The position numbers and the translations under genes were made by a program. The notes beneath the pieces are model-generated. The model worked only from the letters and a program-made list of their open reading frames with translations, made no database searches and was not told the DNA's origin. This document shows positions 36,502 through 48,644 of a stretch of DNA of 62,075 nucleotides, in pieces (position 1 is the first letter of the stretch; each line of letters starts with the position of its first letter). This DNA is from an uncultured Candidatus Puniceispirillum sp. (GTDB lineage: Bacteria > Pseudomonadota > Alphaproteobacteria > Puniceispirillales > Puniceispirillaceae): positions 1 through 62,075 of the forward strand of contig CAJJBY010000011.1 in NCBI GenBank assembly GCA_905182545.1, written 5' to 3'.

Positions 36502-37611
36502 ATGCCATGGAATAATCAAGGCGGCCAAGGCGGCGGCGGCCCATGGGGCCAAGGCGGCGGCGGAAACGGTGGCGGTCCGTGGGGTCAAGGTGGCGGCGGT
36601 CAGCCTCCACAGGACGTTGACGCGGTAATTCGTCAATTTGGAGAGGCTTGGCGCCGGATAATGCCAAGCGGGGGCGGCGGTGGCCGTTCAATTCTGCTTT
36701 TGTCGATTGTTTTTGCGCTGATTTGGGGTGCTACCGGTTTTTACCGCGTAAACCCACAGCAGCAGGGGGTTGTTTTGCGGTTTGGCGAATGGGTTCGGAC
36801 TACCCCGCCAGGCCTGCACTACCACCTTCCTTTCCCTGTCGAGTCGGTTTTGCGTCCAGAAGTGACACGCGACAACCGAATTGAAATTGGGTTTCGGGAT
36901 GTAACCGGTAATTCGTCATCACGCCGTGACATTAAGGACGAAAGTCAGATGATCACGGGGGATGAAAACATTGTTGATATCGATTTTGTAGTTTTCTGGC
37001 GAATTTCAGACGCTGGCGAGTATTTGTTTAATCTTGCCGAACCGGATGACACCATCAAAGTAACAGCTGAAGCAGTGATGCGTGAAATTATTGGTCGGAC
37101 ACCTATCAAAAATGTTTTAACTGAGGGGCGTCAGTCTATTCAAGTGCAGGCTCGCCAGCAGTTGCAAGATTTGTTGAACGAATATGGCGTTGGCGTGCGT
37201 GTTCGTGATGTTCAGCTTTTGGCGGTTGATCCGCCGGCAGATGTTATTGATGCTTTTAACGAGGTGCAGCGTGCGCGCCAAGACCGTGACAGGCTGAAGA
37301 ACGAGGCTGAATCCTTTAGCAATGACATTGTTCCACGGGCGCGTGGTGCTGCGGCTAAACTGGTTGCCGAAGCCGAAGCCTATCAGGCCGAGGTGGTCAA
37401 CCGCGCATCAGGTGATGCATCGCGTTTTGACCAGATCTATCAGGCATATCTCCAAGATAAAGCTGTGACCCGCGAGCGAATCTACATCGAAACAGTCGAG
37501 GAAATTTTCTCGAATGTCGAAAAGGTCATCATCGACGGTCAGGTTGGCGGAAATGGGGTTGTGCCATATCTACCGCTAAAAGAATTAAACAAGTCAACGG
37601 GGGGGCAGTAA
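36502..37611 (+). CDS. hflK: HflK, FtsH protease modulator (SPFH)
   Basis: Inner-membrane SPFH protein that with HflC encloses FtsH. The N-terminus is glycine-rich with a repeated GPWGQGGGG unit, followed by one membrane helix (SILLLSIVFALIWGATGFY) and a periplasmic SPFH domain (QQQGVVLRFGEWV, PGLHYHLPFPVE). A coiled coil (VQRARQDRDRLKNEAESFSN) precedes the C-terminal region. It has 369 residues from the ATG at 36502; an in-frame upstream ATG lacks family support. hflC follows after one base. Confidence 0.93.
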   Translation: MPWNNQGGQGGGGPWGQGGGGNGGGPWGQGGGGQPPQDVDAVIRQFGEAWRRIMPSGGGGGRSILLLSIVFALIWGATGFYRVNPQQQGVVLRFGEWVRTTPPGLHYHLPFPVESVLRPEVTRDNRIEIGFRDVTGNSSSRRDIKDESQMITGDENIVDIDFVVFWRISDAGEYLFNLAEPDDTIKVTAEAVMREIIGRTPIKNVLTEGRQSIQVQARQQLQDLLNEYGVGVRVRDVQLLAVDPPADVIDAFNEVQRARQDRDRLKNEAESFSNDIVPRARGAAAKLVAEAEAYQAEVVNRASGDASRFDQIYQAYLQDKAVTRERIYIETVEEIFSNVEKVIIDGQVGGNGVVPYLPLKELNKSTGGQ

Positions 37612-37612
37612 C

Positions 37613-38497
37613 ATGGCATCATTTCGTATAGCGACTATTGTGTTGTTGGTTGCTGGCATTTTTGCAGCCTTTAACTCAGCCTTCACTGTAAACCAGACCC
37701 AGCAGGCGCTTGTTCTGCAATTGGGTGAACCAAAAAGGACCATTCAGGAACCGGGTCTTTCTTTCAAGATGCCGTTCATTCAGGACGTCACTTATTATGA
37801 AAAGCGCGTTCTCAGCCTGATCCCACAAGATGCTCAGGAAGTCATCCTGTCTGATCAGAAGCGTTTGATGGTGGATGCGTATGCCCGTTATCAAATTTCT
37901 GATCCATTACTGTTCTATCAAACAGTTCGGAATGAACTTGGTGCGCGAGGGCGTCTTGAGGCGATTATTGACTCGTCAGTTCGTCGGGCTCTTGGAAACG
38001 AGACTTTGGCATCAATTCTAACTGGGCAGCGCAATGACATCACACGGTCTATCGGTGATGAAGTGAACGAATCTGTTTCGTCGCTTGGTATCCAGATCAT
38101 TGATGTAAGGCTTCGCCGTGCCGATTATCCTGAAGCCACCAGCCAGAATATCTTTAACCGCATGAAATCAGAGCGGACAAGAGAGGCCAAGGAATTCCGC
38201 GCGACAGGTGAAGAAGAAGCCCAGAAAATCCGTTCGGCAGCGGAAAAGATCCGGACTGTGATCATTTCTGAAGCCCAGCGTACCGCTCAGGAAACACGCG
38301 GCTCTGGTGACTCTGAAGCTATTCGCATCTATGCAAAAAGTTTTGGGCAAGATTCAGAATTCTTTGCCTTCTATCGGTCAATGGAAGCTTATCGGAAATC
38401 CTTCAACGAAAAGGATACATCGATGGTGCTGTCACCAGATAGTGCATTCTTCCGCTTCTTCTTGGATAAGGACGGTTCGCCTGCCAAATCCAAATAG
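37613..38497 (+). CDS. hflC: HflC, FtsH protease modulator (SPFH)
   Basis: Partner of HflK in the FtsH-regulating complex. A short N-terminal membrane helix (IATIVLLVAGIFAAFNSAF) is followed by the SPFH domain (TQQALVLQLGEPKRTIQEPG), IIDSSVRRALGNETLASILT and a basic/acidic coiled coil (MKSERTREAKEFRATGEEEA). At 294 residues it has the family length. The pair is co-transcribed and leads into degP after a strong terminator-like hairpin. Confidence 0.93.
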   Translation: MASFRIATIVLLVAGIFAAFNSAFTVNQTQQALVLQLGEPKRTIQEPGLSFKMPFIQDVTYYEKRVLSLIPQDAQEVILSDQKRLMVDAYARYQISDPLLFYQTVRNELGARGRLEAIIDSSVRRALGNETLASILTGQRNDITRSIGDEVNESVSSLGIQIIDVRLRRADYPEATSQNIFNRMKSERTREAKEFRATGEEEAQKIRSAAEKIRTVIISEAQRTAQETRGSGDSEAIRIYAKSFGQDSEFFAFYRSMEAYRKSFNEKDTSMVLSPDSAFFRFFLDKDGSPAKSK

Positions 38498-38517
38498 GTA
38501 TAGATAACTAAGCTAAG

Positions 38518-38582
38518 GGGGCCGGCTGGTTGATTGGATGCAGTGAAATATCTGGCTGATCAACATCACTGGCCCCTTTTTT
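38518..38582 (+). terminator. Rho-independent terminator after hflC
   Basis: GGGGCC (38518-38523) pairs with GGCCCC (38571-38576) and GTTGAT (38529-38534) with ATCAAC (38559-38564) as an inner stem, followed by six Ts (38577-38582). It closes the hflKC unit, so degP probably has its own promoter. Confidence 0.65.
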
Positions 38583-38753
38583 ATAGCCGCTTTTTATGGG
38601 CTTTCTGGCGGCTTTTCGAAAATGGCCGAAAAGAACACGAAACTGCCTTTTTTTGGTCACGCTTTTACGGCACGTCAAAGAAAGTTAAGCACCGGCAATT
38701 GTGGGTGTTTCCTTTTATTTTACTGATCTCATTGTCCTTAGGGAGTGTTTATC

Positions 38754-40232
38754 ATGCTTGTCAGACTGTTGCAGCCTATCCGGCAACCTTTAAGTCATAT
38801 GCGTAGTGATCTTGTGGTGTCCTTTGCGGTGGCATTCGCGATTTTGTTTGTTTCGTTTGGCCTATCGGCAGCCCAGCGCCCCGACTCATTTGCGGATGAA
38901 GTCGAAAAACTATCACCATCGGTGGTCAATATTTCAACCACCACAATCGTGAATGATGGCCCAAGCGTTGATATGCCGCAATTCCCACCAGGGTCACCAT
39001 TTGAAGAATTCTTTAAAAATTTTGGTGATGATAACCGCCAGCGTAAGGCGCAATCGCTTGGATCAGGCTTCATTATTGACGCGGAAGGCATTGTCGTTAC
39101 CAATTATCATGTGATCGAAAATGCCGAAGAAATCCGCGTTGTTCTTGCAGATGAAACAAGTTTCACCGCCAAGGTTCTGGGTCAGGACAAAAAGACTGAT
39201 ATTGCGGTACTGAAAATTGATCCAGGCGAAACGAAATTGACTGCGGTTGCTTTTGGCAATTCAGATGATTTGCGCGTTGGTGATTGGGTGCTTGCAATTG
39301 GCAATCCCTTTGGTCTTGGAGGCACTGTAACGGCCGGTATTGTCTCGGCTCGTGGCCGTGACATCGGCAACGGCCCTTATGATGATTTCATCCAGACAGA
39401 TGCGTCGATCAACCGTGGTAACTCTGGTGGTCCCTTGTTCAACGTTGCTGGCGAGGTGATTGGCATTAATACGGCCATTTATTCGCAATCAGGTGGATCT
39501 GTTGGCATCGGCTTTGCAATTTCGTCAAATCTGGCAAGCAAGGTTGCAAGCCAGCTTGCCGAATTTGGCCAAACACGGCGCGGCTGGCTTGGTGTTTTCA
39601 TCCAAGAAGTCACACCTGATATTGCCGAGTCACTTGGTTTGAAAGATGCGGGTGGTGCGCTGGTATCATCGACCAATGAAAACAGCCCAGCTGCCAAAGG
39701 TGGTGTTCAGCCAGGTGACGTGATCCTGAAATTTGATGGCAAGGTCATTGATAAAATGCGTGATCTACCGCGCATTGTTGCTGAAACCGATATTGGCACA
39801 AAGGTTGATGTTGAACTATTCCGCCAAGGCAAGAAAAAGACGGTTCAAATCACCCTTGGTGAATTGGAAAAAGCCGAGCTTGTTGGCCTTGCTGGGGGTG
39901 ATAAATCAGCCGAAGACGATGCCAAGCAAAGCTTTGGAAGCCTTGGCTTTTCAGTGCAAAACCTGACCCCAAACATTGCTGGGGAGATGGGGCTTGATGC
40001 CGAAAAGACCGGTGTTGTTGTTAGCGAGGTGATTGCTGGCAGTCCCGCCGCTGAAAAAGGGCTTCAGGTTGGTGATATTTTGCGGCGGTTTGGCCAGCGT
40101 CCAGTTGAAGGCGTGGCCGATCTTGCCAAGGATATCAATGATGCTGAAAAAGGCGGACGGTCAGGGATTTTGATCCTGATCGAACGCGAAGGCCGTGAAC
40201 GCTTTATTCAGATCAGCTTTGCCAAAAAATAG
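38754..40232 (+). CDS. degP: Do-family periplasmic serine endoprotease (DegP/HtrA)
   Basis: Envelope quality-control protease/chaperone. An N-terminal signal/anchor (VVSFAVAFAILFVSFGLSAA) exports it. The trypsin-like domain has the catalytic triad His119 (TNYHVI), Asp149 (KKTDIAVL) and Ser224 (RGNSGGPLFN). Two PDZ domains follow (about 285-370 and 400-490), with VQPGDVILKFDGKVIDK in the first. The start at 38754 is preferred over a GTG three codons upstream because GGGAGTG precedes it. It stands after hflKC, another membrane-protein quality-control pair. Confidence 0.94.
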   Translation: MLVRLLQPIRQPLSHMRSDLVVSFAVAFAILFVSFGLSAAQRPDSFADEVEKLSPSVVNISTTTIVNDGPSVDMPQFPPGSPFEEFFKNFGDDNRQRKAQSLGSGFIIDAEGIVVTNYHVIENAEEIRVVLADETSFTAKVLGQDKKTDIAVLKIDPGETKLTAVAFGNSDDLRVGDWVLAIGNPFGLGGTVTAGIVSARGRDIGNGPYDDFIQTDASINRGNSGGPLFNVAGEVIGINTAIYSQSGGSVGIGFAISSNLASKVASQLAEFGQTRRGWLGVFIQEVTPDIAESLGLKDAGGALVSSTNENSPAAKGGVQPGDVILKFDGKVIDKMRDLPRIVAETDIGTKVDVELFRQGKKKTVQITLGELEKAELVGLAGGDKSAEDDAKQSFGSLGFSVQNLTPNIAGEMGLDAEKTGVVVSEVIAGSPAAEKGLQVGDILRRFGQRPVEGVADLAKDINDAEKGGRSGILILIEREGRERFIQISFAKK

Positions 40233-40281
40233 GCTGATCCCATAATGCGAAATGGCAGGTGCCATGTTCGGTATCAAAAAC

Positions 40282-40312
40282 AAAAGGGGCCGGTTTCGGC
40301 CCCTTTTATTTG
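40282..40312. terminator. Bidirectional terminator between degP and serB
   Basis: AAAAGGGGCCG-GTTT-CGGCCCCTTTT forms a near-perfect stem with A-rich and T-rich flanks on both sides. It therefore works in both orientations and serves the convergent degP and serB genes. Confidence 0.8.
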
Positions 40313-40331
40313 GATGGGATAGATGGAAACC

Positions 40332-41265
40332 CTAAATCTTATCTGCGATGAAATCAGGCTGTTTATAGCCTTGAAGATATAATAAGCCGCGAAGATCAGT
40401 ATGGTTAAGCTGGATTGCCACTTTGGCCAACAGCAATGGCTTGCCCTCAAACGCCACGCCCATGCCGGCGGCTTGCAGCATCGCCAGATCATTTGCCCCA
40501 TCGCCAATGGTTGCCGCATCAATCGGATCAATGTCGTTCTGTTTGCAATAATGCGCAAGGTAGGCGGCTTTGGCGTTGCGATCGAGAACCGGCGTTTGAA
40601 CTGTACCTAGAATTTTGCCATCGCGCACTTGCATATGATTGGCGTGATGGTCATGAAACCCGCAAAGCGTCGGCAACTGGGCCGGTGATGAAGTCAAATC
40701 CCCCCGACACAAGATAGCATTTTGCGCCATTGGCCCGCATCGTATGAACAAGATTAATTGCGCCTGATGTTGGTGTTGCTGTGGCAATCAATTGATCAAA
40801 TAGGCGACTGGATTTGCCAGCAAGCATGCTAACACGTTCATATAACGCGCCTTCAAAATCAATTTCACCAGCCATTGCGCGTTTGGTGATGGCGGTAACG
40901 GCATCGCCAAGACCCGCAAGTGCTGCCAGATCATCAAGAGATTCGCTGGTGATGATCGTGCTGTCCATATCGGCAATCAGGATTTGTTTGCGGCGGCGGT
41001 CGGCTGGAACGATATTGACGTCCAATTGCTTGTCGGCGGCGCGGCGGCGCAATGCCTGAAAGGCGTTGTTATTCTGCAGATTCTTTGCCTCAAAACCGTC
41101 ATCAGGCTGGCAAAGCAGTTCAGCTGCATGGTCTTGATGAAGCCAATATGGCGCGTCCGAGGGATGAAGAAAGGCAAAAGCATCGGCAAGATCGGCAAGC
41201 CATGATGCCGCATCACCATCGACGGGCGAATGCTTCGAGGTTGAAAAAACAAGTGCATGGTGCAT
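40332..41265 (-). pseudogene. serB: Phosphoserine phosphatase, one frameshift
   Basis: Last step of serine synthesis, hydrolysing phosphoserine. The N-terminal region and HAD motif I (ILIADMDSTIITSESLDDLA) plus KCYLVSGGFDFITGPVAD (motif II) are in the first frame. After GACGCTTTGCGGGTTT (about 40675) the frame changes and continues as CGFHDHHANHMQVRDGKILG and IGDGANDLAMLQAAGMGVAF (motif IV). Removing one T from the TTT run restores it. The start at 41265 has AGGTG upstream. It is convergent with degP and divergent from miaA. The protein is otherwise perfectly conserved, so a sequencing indel is likely. Confidence 0.88.
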
Positions 41266-41310
41266 AGTGCAGTCACCTGCTGCCAAATTGGCGGTAAATT
41301 GGAGTTAAAT

Positions 41311-42264
41311 GTGTCAAAAGCAGCGCAAAACGCCCTGAAAACCGCGATACAGGCCAGCTATATCATGATTGCAGGCCCTACTGCATCAGGTAAATCGCAG
41401 CTTGCGGTTGATCTTGCTTGCCAGTTGGATGGCGAGGTGATCAATGCTGACTCGATGCAGCTTTATGCCGATCTGTCGATTTTGACAGCACGACCGTTAA
41501 AGGCCGATATGCAGGATATTCCGCATCATCTTTATGGCGTTCTTGATGGGGGGCGTCGGGCGTCGGTTGCCGCATGGCTTGAATTGGCCGCAACGGCGAT
41601 GACCGCAATCCGGGCGCGTGGCAAAATGCCAATCATTATTGGCGGTACTGGCATGTATCTCGATGCGGCGGTGAATGGCATTGCCCCCATTCCCGATGTG
41701 CCAGCCAATATTCATGAAGATTGTATGGCGTTGTTTGATGCCATTGGTGGGGCGGCGTTCCGGCAAAAGCTGGCGCTTCATGACCCGCTGGTTGCGTCAC
41801 GTCTTGCCGATGGTGACCGTCAAAGGCTGATCCGCGCAATGGGGGTTTTTAACGCCACTGGCATCGCGCTTGGCCAATTCCAGAAAGCCGAGCATAAAGG
41901 CGCGCTGATTTGCAGGCCAGTAAAAATTGCGATGCTGCCGCCGCGCGATGTTCTTTATGCCCGCATTGATGCGCGTTTCGATGTGATGCTGGAACAAGGC
42001 GCGATGAACGAGGTCAAACAGTTGATTAACAGGCAGCTTGATCCGTCATTGCCATTGATGAAGGCGCTTGGCGTCACCGCGTTAAAGGCGGTTCTTGATC
42101 AGGAAATGACAATTGATGAAGCGGCCTATATCGTTAAACGCGACAGCCGCCATTATGCAAAACGGCAAATGACATGGCTGCGAAATAATTATAATGCGCA
42201 AATTACATTAAAAACGAAATTATCGGAAAGTTTAATGGAAAGTATCTTTTCACTTATTCGCTAA
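41311..42264 (+). CDS. miaA: tRNA dimethylallyltransferase MiaA
   Basis: Adds a dimethylallyl group to A37 of tRNAs reading UNN codons. P-loop GPTASGKSQLAVDLA, then EVINADSMQLYADLSILTAR, the DMAPP/tRNA contacts IIIGGTGMYLDAAVNGI and the later LMKALGVTALKAVLDQ, and RQMTWLRNNY near the end. I place the start at a GTG (41311) because GGAGTTAAAT precedes it. An upstream ATG at 41257 would overlap the divergent serB start by nine bases and has no ribosome site. Confidence 0.92.
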   Translation: MSKAAQNALKTAIQASYIMIAGPTASGKSQLAVDLACQLDGEVINADSMQLYADLSILTARPLKADMQDIPHHLYGVLDGGRRASVAAWLELAATAMTAIRARGKMPIIIGGTGMYLDAAVNGIAPIPDVPANIHEDCMALFDAIGGAAFRQKLALHDPLVASRLADGDRQRLIRAMGVFNATGIALGQFQKAEHKGALICRPVKIAMLPPRDVLYARIDARFDVMLEQGAMNEVKQLINRQLDPSLPLMKALGVTALKAVLDQEMTIDEAAYIVKRDSRHYAKRQMTWLRNNYNAQITLKTKLSESLMESIFSLIR

Positions 42265-42456
42265 AAATGGTTGACCCGTCGAGTAAAAAATGGCAAAACA
42301 TTGAAATAAACCAAGCTGTTCTCTAGAAATTGAAGATTTTGTGATGACGTTTTGCTTGATAGCGCGTCATGAAGATATTTTTGACCAATGGAATCGATTG
42401 GTTTGCGTTATTTGAGCTGGTTGCAAAATGTGAGGCCAGCAATTGCTTAGACATAT

Positions 42457-44283
42457 ATGGGAAACAAGATAATGGCGAATTCTGCCCCCACAGACCGCAA
42501 ACAGGCGGCTTCGGACAATGGCGTATTGGCGTTAGCTGGTGCGGAAATTCTGCTCAAGGCTCTTGAAGATGAAGGGGTTGAGGTGATTTTCGGCTATCCG
42601 GGCGGTGCGGTATTGCCCATTTATGATGCCTTGTTCAAAAACAATAAGATCAGACATATTCTGGTTCGCCATGAGCAGGCCGCGGTTCACGCTGCCGAAG
42701 GCTATGCAAGGTCAACAGGCAAGGTTGGGGTTGTTTTGGTAACATCTGGCCCCGGGGCAACCAATGCGGTGACCGGCTTGACGGATGCGCTGATGGATTC
42801 AGTGCCGGTCGTATGTCTAACCGGACAGGTGCCAACGCATCTGATTGGTAATGATGCGTTCCAAGAGGCCGACACAACTGGCATCACCCGCGCCTGCACC
42901 AAACATAATTATTTGGTCAAAGATGGTGACGTTTTGCAGCACACTGTCGCCGAAGCCTTTCATGTGGCACGGTCGGGTCGTCCGGGGCCGGTATTGATTG
43001 ACCTGCCAAAAGATATTCTGATGGGGGAGTATGGCTATAAGACAGATGGCGTTGCCGTTGTGGCGCAAAAGCGTTATGCACCGCAAACGAGACCTGATCC
43101 GGAAGCGATCAAAAAAGCCGTAGCGATGATGAAGCGGGCTGAACGCCCAATCATCTATGGCGGTGGCGGCATCATCAATTCAGGGCCAAAGGCTTCGGCC
43201 CTGTTGCAGCAATTGGTTGATATGACCGGTTGGCCAACAACCTTGACCCTTATGGGGCTTGGCGCTTTGCCAGCGTCAGACAAGCATTTTCTTGGTATGC
43301 TTGGGATGCATGGTACTTATGAGGCCAATTGGGCGATGCATGATTGCGATATCATGCTAAATGTCGGCGCGCGTTTTGATGATCGCGTCACCGGCCGGAT
43401 TAGCGGCTTTGCGCCAAAATCTGAAAAAATCCACATTGATATTGATCCATCATCGGTGAACAAGAATGTTCAGGTTGATCTGTCGATCATTGGTGATGCG
43501 ACGATTATCCTGGAAATGCTGATTGCCGAAATGAAGGCGCAATCCTTTAGCCCGCATCAGCCATCGCTAACAAGCTGGTGGAAACAGATCAAAAGCTGGC
43601 AAAGCATTGATTGTCTTGGTTTTGATCAAGGCACCGATGTCATCAAGCCGCAACATGCCATCAAACGGCTTTGCGAATTGACCTGTAACCATGATGCCTA
43701 TGTCACAACCGAGGTTGGCCAGCATCAGATGTGGGCTGCACAATATTATGATTTTGAAAAGCCAAACCGGTGGATGACATCGGGCGGGCTTGGCACGATG
43801 GGATATGGTTTGCCATCGGCGCTTGGCGTTCAGGTGGCGCATCCAGAATCATTGGTCATTGATATCGCCGGTGAAGCATCATTCATGATGAATATGCAGG
43901 AATTATCGACATTGGCACAATATAATTTGCCGGTGAAGATGTTCATCATCAACAATGAATGGATGGGGATGGTGCGGCAATGGCAGGAATTGATCCATGG
44001 TGGCCGCTATTCTGAATCCTACAGCGCCTCATTGCCCGATTTCCGCAAGCTGGCCGATACTTTTGGCATGGTTGGTCTGGTCGCTGAAAAGCCAGATGAT
44101 TTGGATGGGGTGATTGCTGAAATGCTGGCAACACCGGGGCCGGTTATTGCTGATATTCGCGTTGCCAAAGAAGAAAATTGCTTCCCGATGATTCCATCTG
44201 GGGCAGCGCATAACGAGATGCTTTTGGGGCCGGATGATCAGGCCGCAAAGCCAATTTCTGAAGAAGGTATGGTGTTGGTCTAG
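42457..44283 (+). CDS. ilvB: Acetolactate synthase large subunit
   Basis: Thiamine-diphosphate enzyme making acetolactate/acetohydroxybutyrate for valine and isoleucine. [33 protein letters not shown] (catalytic Glu in HEQAA), [15 protein letters not shown] and the TPP site [18 protein letters not shown]. The TPP motif starts GE, where many homologues have GD. The 608 residues end in [16 protein letters not shown] second in-frame ATG at 42472 may be the true start. It leads the ilvB-ilvN-ilvC run. A leader with attenuator features was not recognised in the spacer 42265-42456. Confidence 0.93.
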   Translation: MGNKIMANSAPTDRKQAASDNGVLALAGAEILLKALEDEGVEVIFGYPGGAVLPIYDALFKNNKIRHILVRHEQAAVHAAEGYARSTGKVGVVLVTSGPGATNAVTGLTDALMDSVPVVCLTGQVPTHLIGNDAFQEADTTGITRACTKHNYLVKDGDVLQHTVAEAFHVARSGRPGPVLIDLPKDILMGEYGYKTDGVAVVAQKRYAPQTRPDPEAIKKAVAMMKRAERPIIYGGGGIINSGPKASALLQQLVDMTGWPTTLTLMGLGALPASDKHFLGMLGMHGTYEANWAMHDCDIMLNVGARFDDRVTGRISGFAPKSEKIHIDIDPSSVNKNVQVDLSIIGDATIILEMLIAEMKAQSFSPHQPSLTSWWKQIKSWQSIDCLGFDQGTDVIKPQHAIKRLCELTCNHDAYVTTEVGQHQMWAAQYYDFEKPNRWMTSGGLGTMGYGLPSALGVQVAHPESLVIDIAGEASFMMNMQELSTLAQYNLPVKMFIINNEWMGMVRQWQELIHGGRYSESYSASLPDFRKLADTFGMVGLVAEKPDDLDGVIAEMLATPGPVIADIRVAKEENCFPMIPSGAAHNEMLLGPDDQAAKPISEEGMVLV

Positions 44284-44309
44284 GCCAGCCATTTAGGAGC
44301 TATATCGAG

Positions 44310-44834
44310 ATGAGCATCAATGTAACAGAGGAACGCCACATCATTTCCGTTCTGGTCGATGATGAACCGGGTGTTCTGGCGCGGGTTATCGGGCTGTTTT
44401 CCGGACGTGGCTATAATATCGAAAGCCTGACCGTTGCCGAGGTGGAATGGGATCGTGGTCTATCACGCATTTCCATCGTAACCTCAGGAACGCCAATGGT
44501 TATCGAACAGATCAAGGCGCAATTGGCGCGTCTTGTGCCGATCCATTCGGTATGTGACCTAACCGAGATGGGCGCCGCCATTGAACGCGAGCTGGCGCTG
44601 GTCAAAATCATCAATGATGGCGAAAATCGGATCGAGGCATTGCGCATCGCTGATACTTTCCGTGCAAGAACACTAGACAGCACACTAGATAGTTTTGTAT
44701 TTGAAGTAACAGGAAATTCGTCAAAGGTTGCTGCCTTCATTGATTTGATGCAGTCGCTTGGTGATGTGGAGATTGCGCGGACCGGTGTTTCAGCCATTTC
44801 GCGCGGCAACCGGATCGATTTAACGGCCAAATAA
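44310..44834 (+). CDS. ilvN: Acetolactate synthase small (regulatory) subunit
   Basis: Regulatory ACT-domain subunit that gives valine feedback and activates the large subunit. The N-terminal ACT domain reads ISVLVDDEPGVLARVIGLFS and GRGYNIESLTVAEVEWDRGL. The C-terminal half (LALVKIINDGENRIEALRIA) has the ALS-SS dimer fold. It is 174 residues, standard for the family, and follows ilvB closely. Product is cytoplasmic, and the gene is intact. Confidence 0.93.
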   Translation: MSINVTEERHIISVLVDDEPGVLARVIGLFSGRGYNIESLTVAEVEWDRGLSRISIVTSGTPMVIEQIKAQLARLVPIHSVCDLTEMGAAIERELALVKIINDGENRIEALRIADTFRARTLDSTLDSFVFEVTGNSSKVAAFIDLMQSLGDVEIARTGVSAISRGNRIDLTAK

Positions 44835-44980
44835 ACCGGCGGCGTTAGCGAGTTTACGCAATATGTTAGATCATACCGCAATGATTTGGGGTGTGATTAT
44901 ATATTTTAAATAGGATGGTCATGAGTATCTGGCAGTTGGGCCAGCACCTGATCAGCCGTCAAATGAGGAGAAAACTGTCA

Positions 44981-46001
<1,021 letters not shown>

Positions 46002-46036
46002 TTTTTGCCACATTGTCGATATAGTGATACTTTATG

Positions 46037-46064
46037 ACATAAAGGGCCTAACGGCCCTTTATGT
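46037..46064 (+). terminator. Hairpin after ilvC
   Basis: ACATAAAGGGCC (46037-46048) pairs perfectly with GGCCCTTTATGT (46053-46064), a 12-bp stem with a 4-base loop. It lies between ilvC and mreB, ending the ilv unit. The T-run after it is poor. Confidence 0.65.
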
Positions 46065-46101
46065 TGATTCACAGTTGTCGTTTCGCGTAACTTTATAATG
46101 A

Positions 46102-47181
<1,080 letters not shown>

Positions 47182-47196
47182 ACAAAGGAGAGCGTT

Positions 47197-48111
47197 ATGC
47201 GCGTGTCTGATAAAGCCAGAGTCAGACAAAGACGTATCGTGCATGGCGTTCTTATTCTTATAAGTTTTTCCCTGATGTTTCTTGGCAAGGCAGACTTGGC
47301 TGCTTTGCGCAATTTGCGTATGGGAAGCAATGATTTTCTTGCACCGATTGTCGATGTTGTTTCGGGGCCCATCCGCGGCATTGAAACGATGATCGAAGGC
47401 GTGCGGACAGTGGCATCTTTGCGCGCCGAAAATGTGCGGCTTCAAGGTGAAAATGATTTGCTGAAACGCTGGCGTCGCCGTGCCGAAATTCTGGAAAGTG
47501 AAAACCGCCAATTGCGAAGTGTGACAGGGGCGGCAACGGTTGAAAACCGAACGCCAATTACTGCGCGTGCGGTGACTGCGCCCGGTGGGGGCTTTGCGCA
47601 TACGGTGTTGATTTCAATCGGCAGTGAAAAAGGCATTGTGCGGGGCAATCCAGTGGTTACCGCCGATGGATTGGTTGGCATTGTCATTGATGTTGGCAGA
47701 GCCTACGCTCGCGTTCTGTTGATAAGTGATATCAATGCACGGATTCCGGTCATTCTGGCCTCATCATCATGGCCGGGTCTGACCGTTGGCCAAAACGGCC
47801 AGTTTCTTGATTTGCAATTTCTGCCTGATGAGGCAAAGCCGAAAATCGGCGAATTAGTGCTGACATCAGGTCATGGCGGTGTTTTGCCAAACGGCTTGCC
47901 GGTCGGGCGGGTTGATCAGATCAAAGATGGCAAAATTCGCGTCCAACCAGCGGTTGATTTTCGGCATTTGAGTTATTTGTCGGTTTTGGTTGGCGGGCTT
48001 GATGGTATTGATAACAGCAACCTTGATCTTGCCGATTTTTACACGCCAATGCCAATTGATGATCCAACGAGACTTCTCGAAGGCCTGAATTCATCAGGAA
48101 AACGCAAATGA
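47197..48111 (+). CDS. mreC: Rod-shape protein MreC
   Basis: Periplasmic scaffold of the elongasome, anchored by an N-terminal helix (IVHGVLILISFSLMFLG). A coiled coil follows (SLRAENVRLQGENDLLKRWR), then the beta-barrel domains with ARVLLISDINARIPVILASS and SGHGGVLPNGLPVGRVDQI. The 304 residues match the family. Its stop overlaps the mreD start (ATGA-like overlap), showing coupled translation. Confidence 0.92.
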   Translation: MRVSDKARVRQRRIVHGVLILISFSLMFLGKADLAALRNLRMGSNDFLAPIVDVVSGPIRGIETMIEGVRTVASLRAENVRLQGENDLLKRWRRRAEILESENRQLRSVTGAATVENRTPITARAVTAPGGGFAHTVLISIGSEKGIVRGNPVVTADGLVGIVIDVGRAYARVLLISDINARIPVILASSSWPGLTVGQNGQFLDLQFLPDEAKPKIGELVLTSGHGGVLPNGLPVGRVDQIKDGKIRVQPAVDFRHLSYLSVLVGGLDGIDNSNLDLADFYTPMPIDDPTRLLEGLNSSGKRK

Positions 48112-48644
48112 AGGATCAGCGGTCTTATTTCGAAAAGGCAGATTTTCAATCGGATTTGCCGCTTCAGCTTTTGACGGCTGCGCTTGGTTTGACCCTTGTT
48201 TTTCTGGAATTGGCGGTTGCACAATGGCCGGTCTTTTACGGATCAGCGCCGAACCTATCGTTAATTTTCATTTATGGCATGATCATGTATCACGTCAAAT
48301 ATATGCCAGTTTTCACGATATTTTTGATTGGAATCATTAGTGATTTTCTGTTGTCCGATCTTTTGGGTGGGCGGGCAACGTCCTTTATGTTGCTTGCCTA
48401 TGTGATGCAGCTTCGGCTTGTCCGGCTTCAGCAAAGCGATTTTGGCCAGCTATGGGTTGATTTTGCGGTCAGCTGTGCGGCGGTATCGCTGTTTCAGCTA
48501 TTGTTGTTTTCGGCGGTGAATTTTGCCATTCCATCGCTTAGCCCGATCTTGTTTCAAATTGGGGCAACGCTCATCCTGTTCCCGATTGGGTTTGTGCTGA
48601 TTTTTGCCGTTCACCGTTTGCTGCAAAAGGTGAAGATGGTCTGA
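48108..48644 (+). CDS. mreD: Rod-shape protein MreD
   Basis: Multispanning inner-membrane elongasome component, 178 residues with about five to six helices (LTAALGLTLVFLELAVAQWP; FTIFLIGIISDFLLSDLLGG). The short DFLLSDLLGGRATSFMLLAY segment is the most conserved part of the family. It overlaps mreC by four bases and abuts mrdA, which starts at the base of its stop codon. Confidence 0.87.
   Translation: MKDQRSYFEKADFQSDLPLQLLTAALGLTLVFLELAVAQWPVFYGSAPNLSLIFIYGMIMYHVKYMPVFTIFLIGIISDFLLSDLLGGRATSFMLLAYVMQLRLVRLQQSDFGQLWVDFAVSCAAVSLFQLLLFSAVNFAIPSLSPILFQIGATLILFPIGFVLIFAVHRLLQKVKMV

Noticed and set aside
38534-38806. 90-codon plus-strand open frame between hflC and degP
   Set aside because: It overlaps the hflC terminator hairpin and the degP start, and the sequence resembles no known family.
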